The position numbers were made by a program, and so were the translations under genes. This document shows, in pieces, positions 18,676-20,000 of a stretch of DNA of 20,000 nt. Under the pieces are notes generated by a model that saw nothing but the letters and a program-made list of their open reading frames with translations, ran no database searches and was not told where the DNA came from. The stretch's first letter is position 1, and each line of letters opens with the position of its first letter. This DNA is from Monoplex corrugatus (Eukaryota; Mollusca; Gastropoda; Littorinimorpha; Ranellidae): NCBI GenBank assembly GCA_030674185.1, contig JAPXFY010000021.1, positions 72,156,294 to 72,176,293 of the forward strand. Reading direction: 5' to 3'.

Positions 18676-18850
18676 TGTTGTACCACAAGACGTTTCACTG
18701 TAGCAGACAGTAAAACACTAACACAGAAGTCTGATTTCACCTCCACAACACCTGTATGCTAAAGATGGCTTTTGTTGTCTGCCACGGGAAAATTGCAAAA
18801 GGAGTTCTCTACTTTGGAGAAACTGAATTCGAATAAACTGGAAGAGATCA
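18676..18850 (+). other. Likely 3' untranslated region
   Basis: Sequence between the stop and the first AATAAA hexamer. No coding frame continues. It is non-repetitive, in contrast to the intron. Confidence 0.55.
18832..18837 (+). terminator. Candidate polyadenylation signal AATAAA
   Basis: A canonical AATAAA lies 157 bases after the stop codon, and the sequence after 18840 becomes AT-rich. It is the first such hexamer downstream of exon 3. The cleavage site would be expected near 18850-18865. Confidence 0.5.
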
Positions 18851-20000
18851 AGTTCTGACAAGGGCTGCTTTCCATAGACTGAATTTAAAAACATTTATTT
18901 GAATGGTACAACTACTATCAGTTTTCAGTCTGTTGCCTTTCACACCAATATGATCTTTGAAAAAGGATATGCTTCATTTAAACATAATAAGCACATGTAA
19001 ACCATTTCAGACCAAATCAGTTTTAAAAAATTATATAGAAAATGAAACAAGAAGACCCAAACGAAACAAAACAAAAGAAAACAAAACAAAACAAGCAAAC
19101 AAAAAAGAAGTAAACAAACACAACAAAATAAACAAACCTAAGAAAAGGCGTTTAAGTTGAAATCTGTCCATTGACCGGCAAGATGTCCTGATGGAAACAG
19201 TGTCACAACACATGTATCGCTGTTGATCTAAAGAAAGGGCAATGTCCATTTTCGCTTTTTTCCTCTTTGTTTTTTGCTTTTGGTGTTCATTTTTGATTTC
19301 CCAGAACTGGAAACGATGAGCCATTATTTGTAAATTTACTCTTCAAACATACACAGAAAAACAAACAGACATCATAAAGCCTTGCCCCACGTGTGTTTCA
19401 ACGGTTATCTTTGCAGAGAAATTTGAATAAAAAATGGTAAGGATCATCAAAATCCATGCAAACAGGAAGCAGACATACAAGAAATGAACAAATAATTAAT
19501 TAAATCAAAATAAAGCATGTTGAAGTTGATGTGACCAGCTGGCCTAACAGTTTGAGCTCTCACAGCTTCACTAACAAGTCTGACTATGTGTTGTGAGCGG
19601 AGAGTACAAACTTTGGAGAAGTGTGCTACACAAGAACAGTTTATCATGATTATGATGATGTGTGGTTTGTGTGGGTTGTTTGATTGGCGTGTTAAACATT
19701 TAAGCACAACATCCCCCCTCCCCACCGCTCAGATCTGATATATTACAGTGAAATAGTTTCATGTTAGATCCATCAACATAAATTCAGTGGCAACATTTAC
19801 AGATAAAAATGGACTCAGTGTTCACGACTCCTCACAACAAGACGTGATATACAAAAAAGATGGAATTCCAACCATCACCATTTCAGTCATAACACCATTT
19901 TAAACAACCACGCCATTGTATAATTATGTAATGACAGAGCCAGGTAGTGTATTAAAATGACGGGCAGATTTTTTGTTTCAATCTGAATTTACCTAAGAAG
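18851..20000. other. Downstream intergenic sequence, no gene seen
   Basis: AT-rich sequence with an AAACAAAAC-type low-complexity stretch at about 19040-19140 and T-rich patches near 19255-19275. Open frames on both strands are short, Lys/Asn-rich or Phe/Leu-rich as composition predicts, and show no domain. I find no tRNA, transposon ORF or tandem array here. Confidence 0.5.

Noticed and set aside
18957..19324. Lys/Asn-rich plus-strand frame and Phe/Leu-rich minus-strand frame
   Set aside because: Composition of an A-rich low-complexity tract. No domain, signal peptide or splice context.

Overview
The window is animal nuclear DNA. Genes are split by introns with GT/AG boundaries, microsatellites and minisatellites are abundant, and non-LTR retrotransposons with (ATT)n tails are present. 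A secreted PAN/apple plus D8C (uromodulin/GP2-type) protein and the style of the repeats suggest a mollusc, perhaps a gastropod. That placement is inference; nothing here proves the taxon.

The only host gene I can support runs left to right over about 15.7 kb. Coding exon 1 (2969-3316) has a signal peptide and a PAN/apple-like domain. Coding exon 2 (5399-5559) carries the first half of a D8C domain. Coding exon 3 (18445-18675) carries the second half and the stop. The two D8C halves join in phase and reproduce the family spacing (CVP, three residues, then C-G-T-H-A-P). Exon 1 holds a one-base frameshift in the PAN domain, which is either an assembly error or a broken allele. A polyadenylation signal lies at 18832.

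The gene's introns hold nearly everything else. Intron 1 (about 2.1 kb) has (CA)n, (CATA)n and (GATA)n tracts and the 3' tail of a LINE. Intron 2 (about 12.9 kb) has a ~19-bp AGATGGAAG array (5580-6190), a TC/TCTG microsatellite, a 41-bp minisatellite of about 82 units with a CACGTG site in most units (6782-10145), an RTE-type LINE relic (10150-10556), and a 46-bp minisatellite of about 128 units (10932-18466). A 1.6-kb 5'-truncated Jockey/CR1/L2-like LINE interrupts the 46-bp array.

The most striking point is the origin of the 46-bp unit. It consists of the last 24 bases of intron 2, with the AG acceptor, plus the first 22 bases of exon 3. The array is therefore more than a hundred tandem copies of a 3' splice site with a piece of coding exon, and the real exon 3 begins inside its last copy. 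Because 46 is not a multiple of three, use of any upstream copy should break the reading frame.

Upstream of the gene (1-2960) lie a diverged low-complexity region, a decayed minus-strand copy of the same LINE family (600-2206) and a probable unclassified dispersed repeat. Downstream of 18850 I see no gene. Dense one-base deletions in 13620-17900 and a 33-A run at 17914 suggest that this part of the assembly is unpolished, so copy numbers and small indels there are uncertain.
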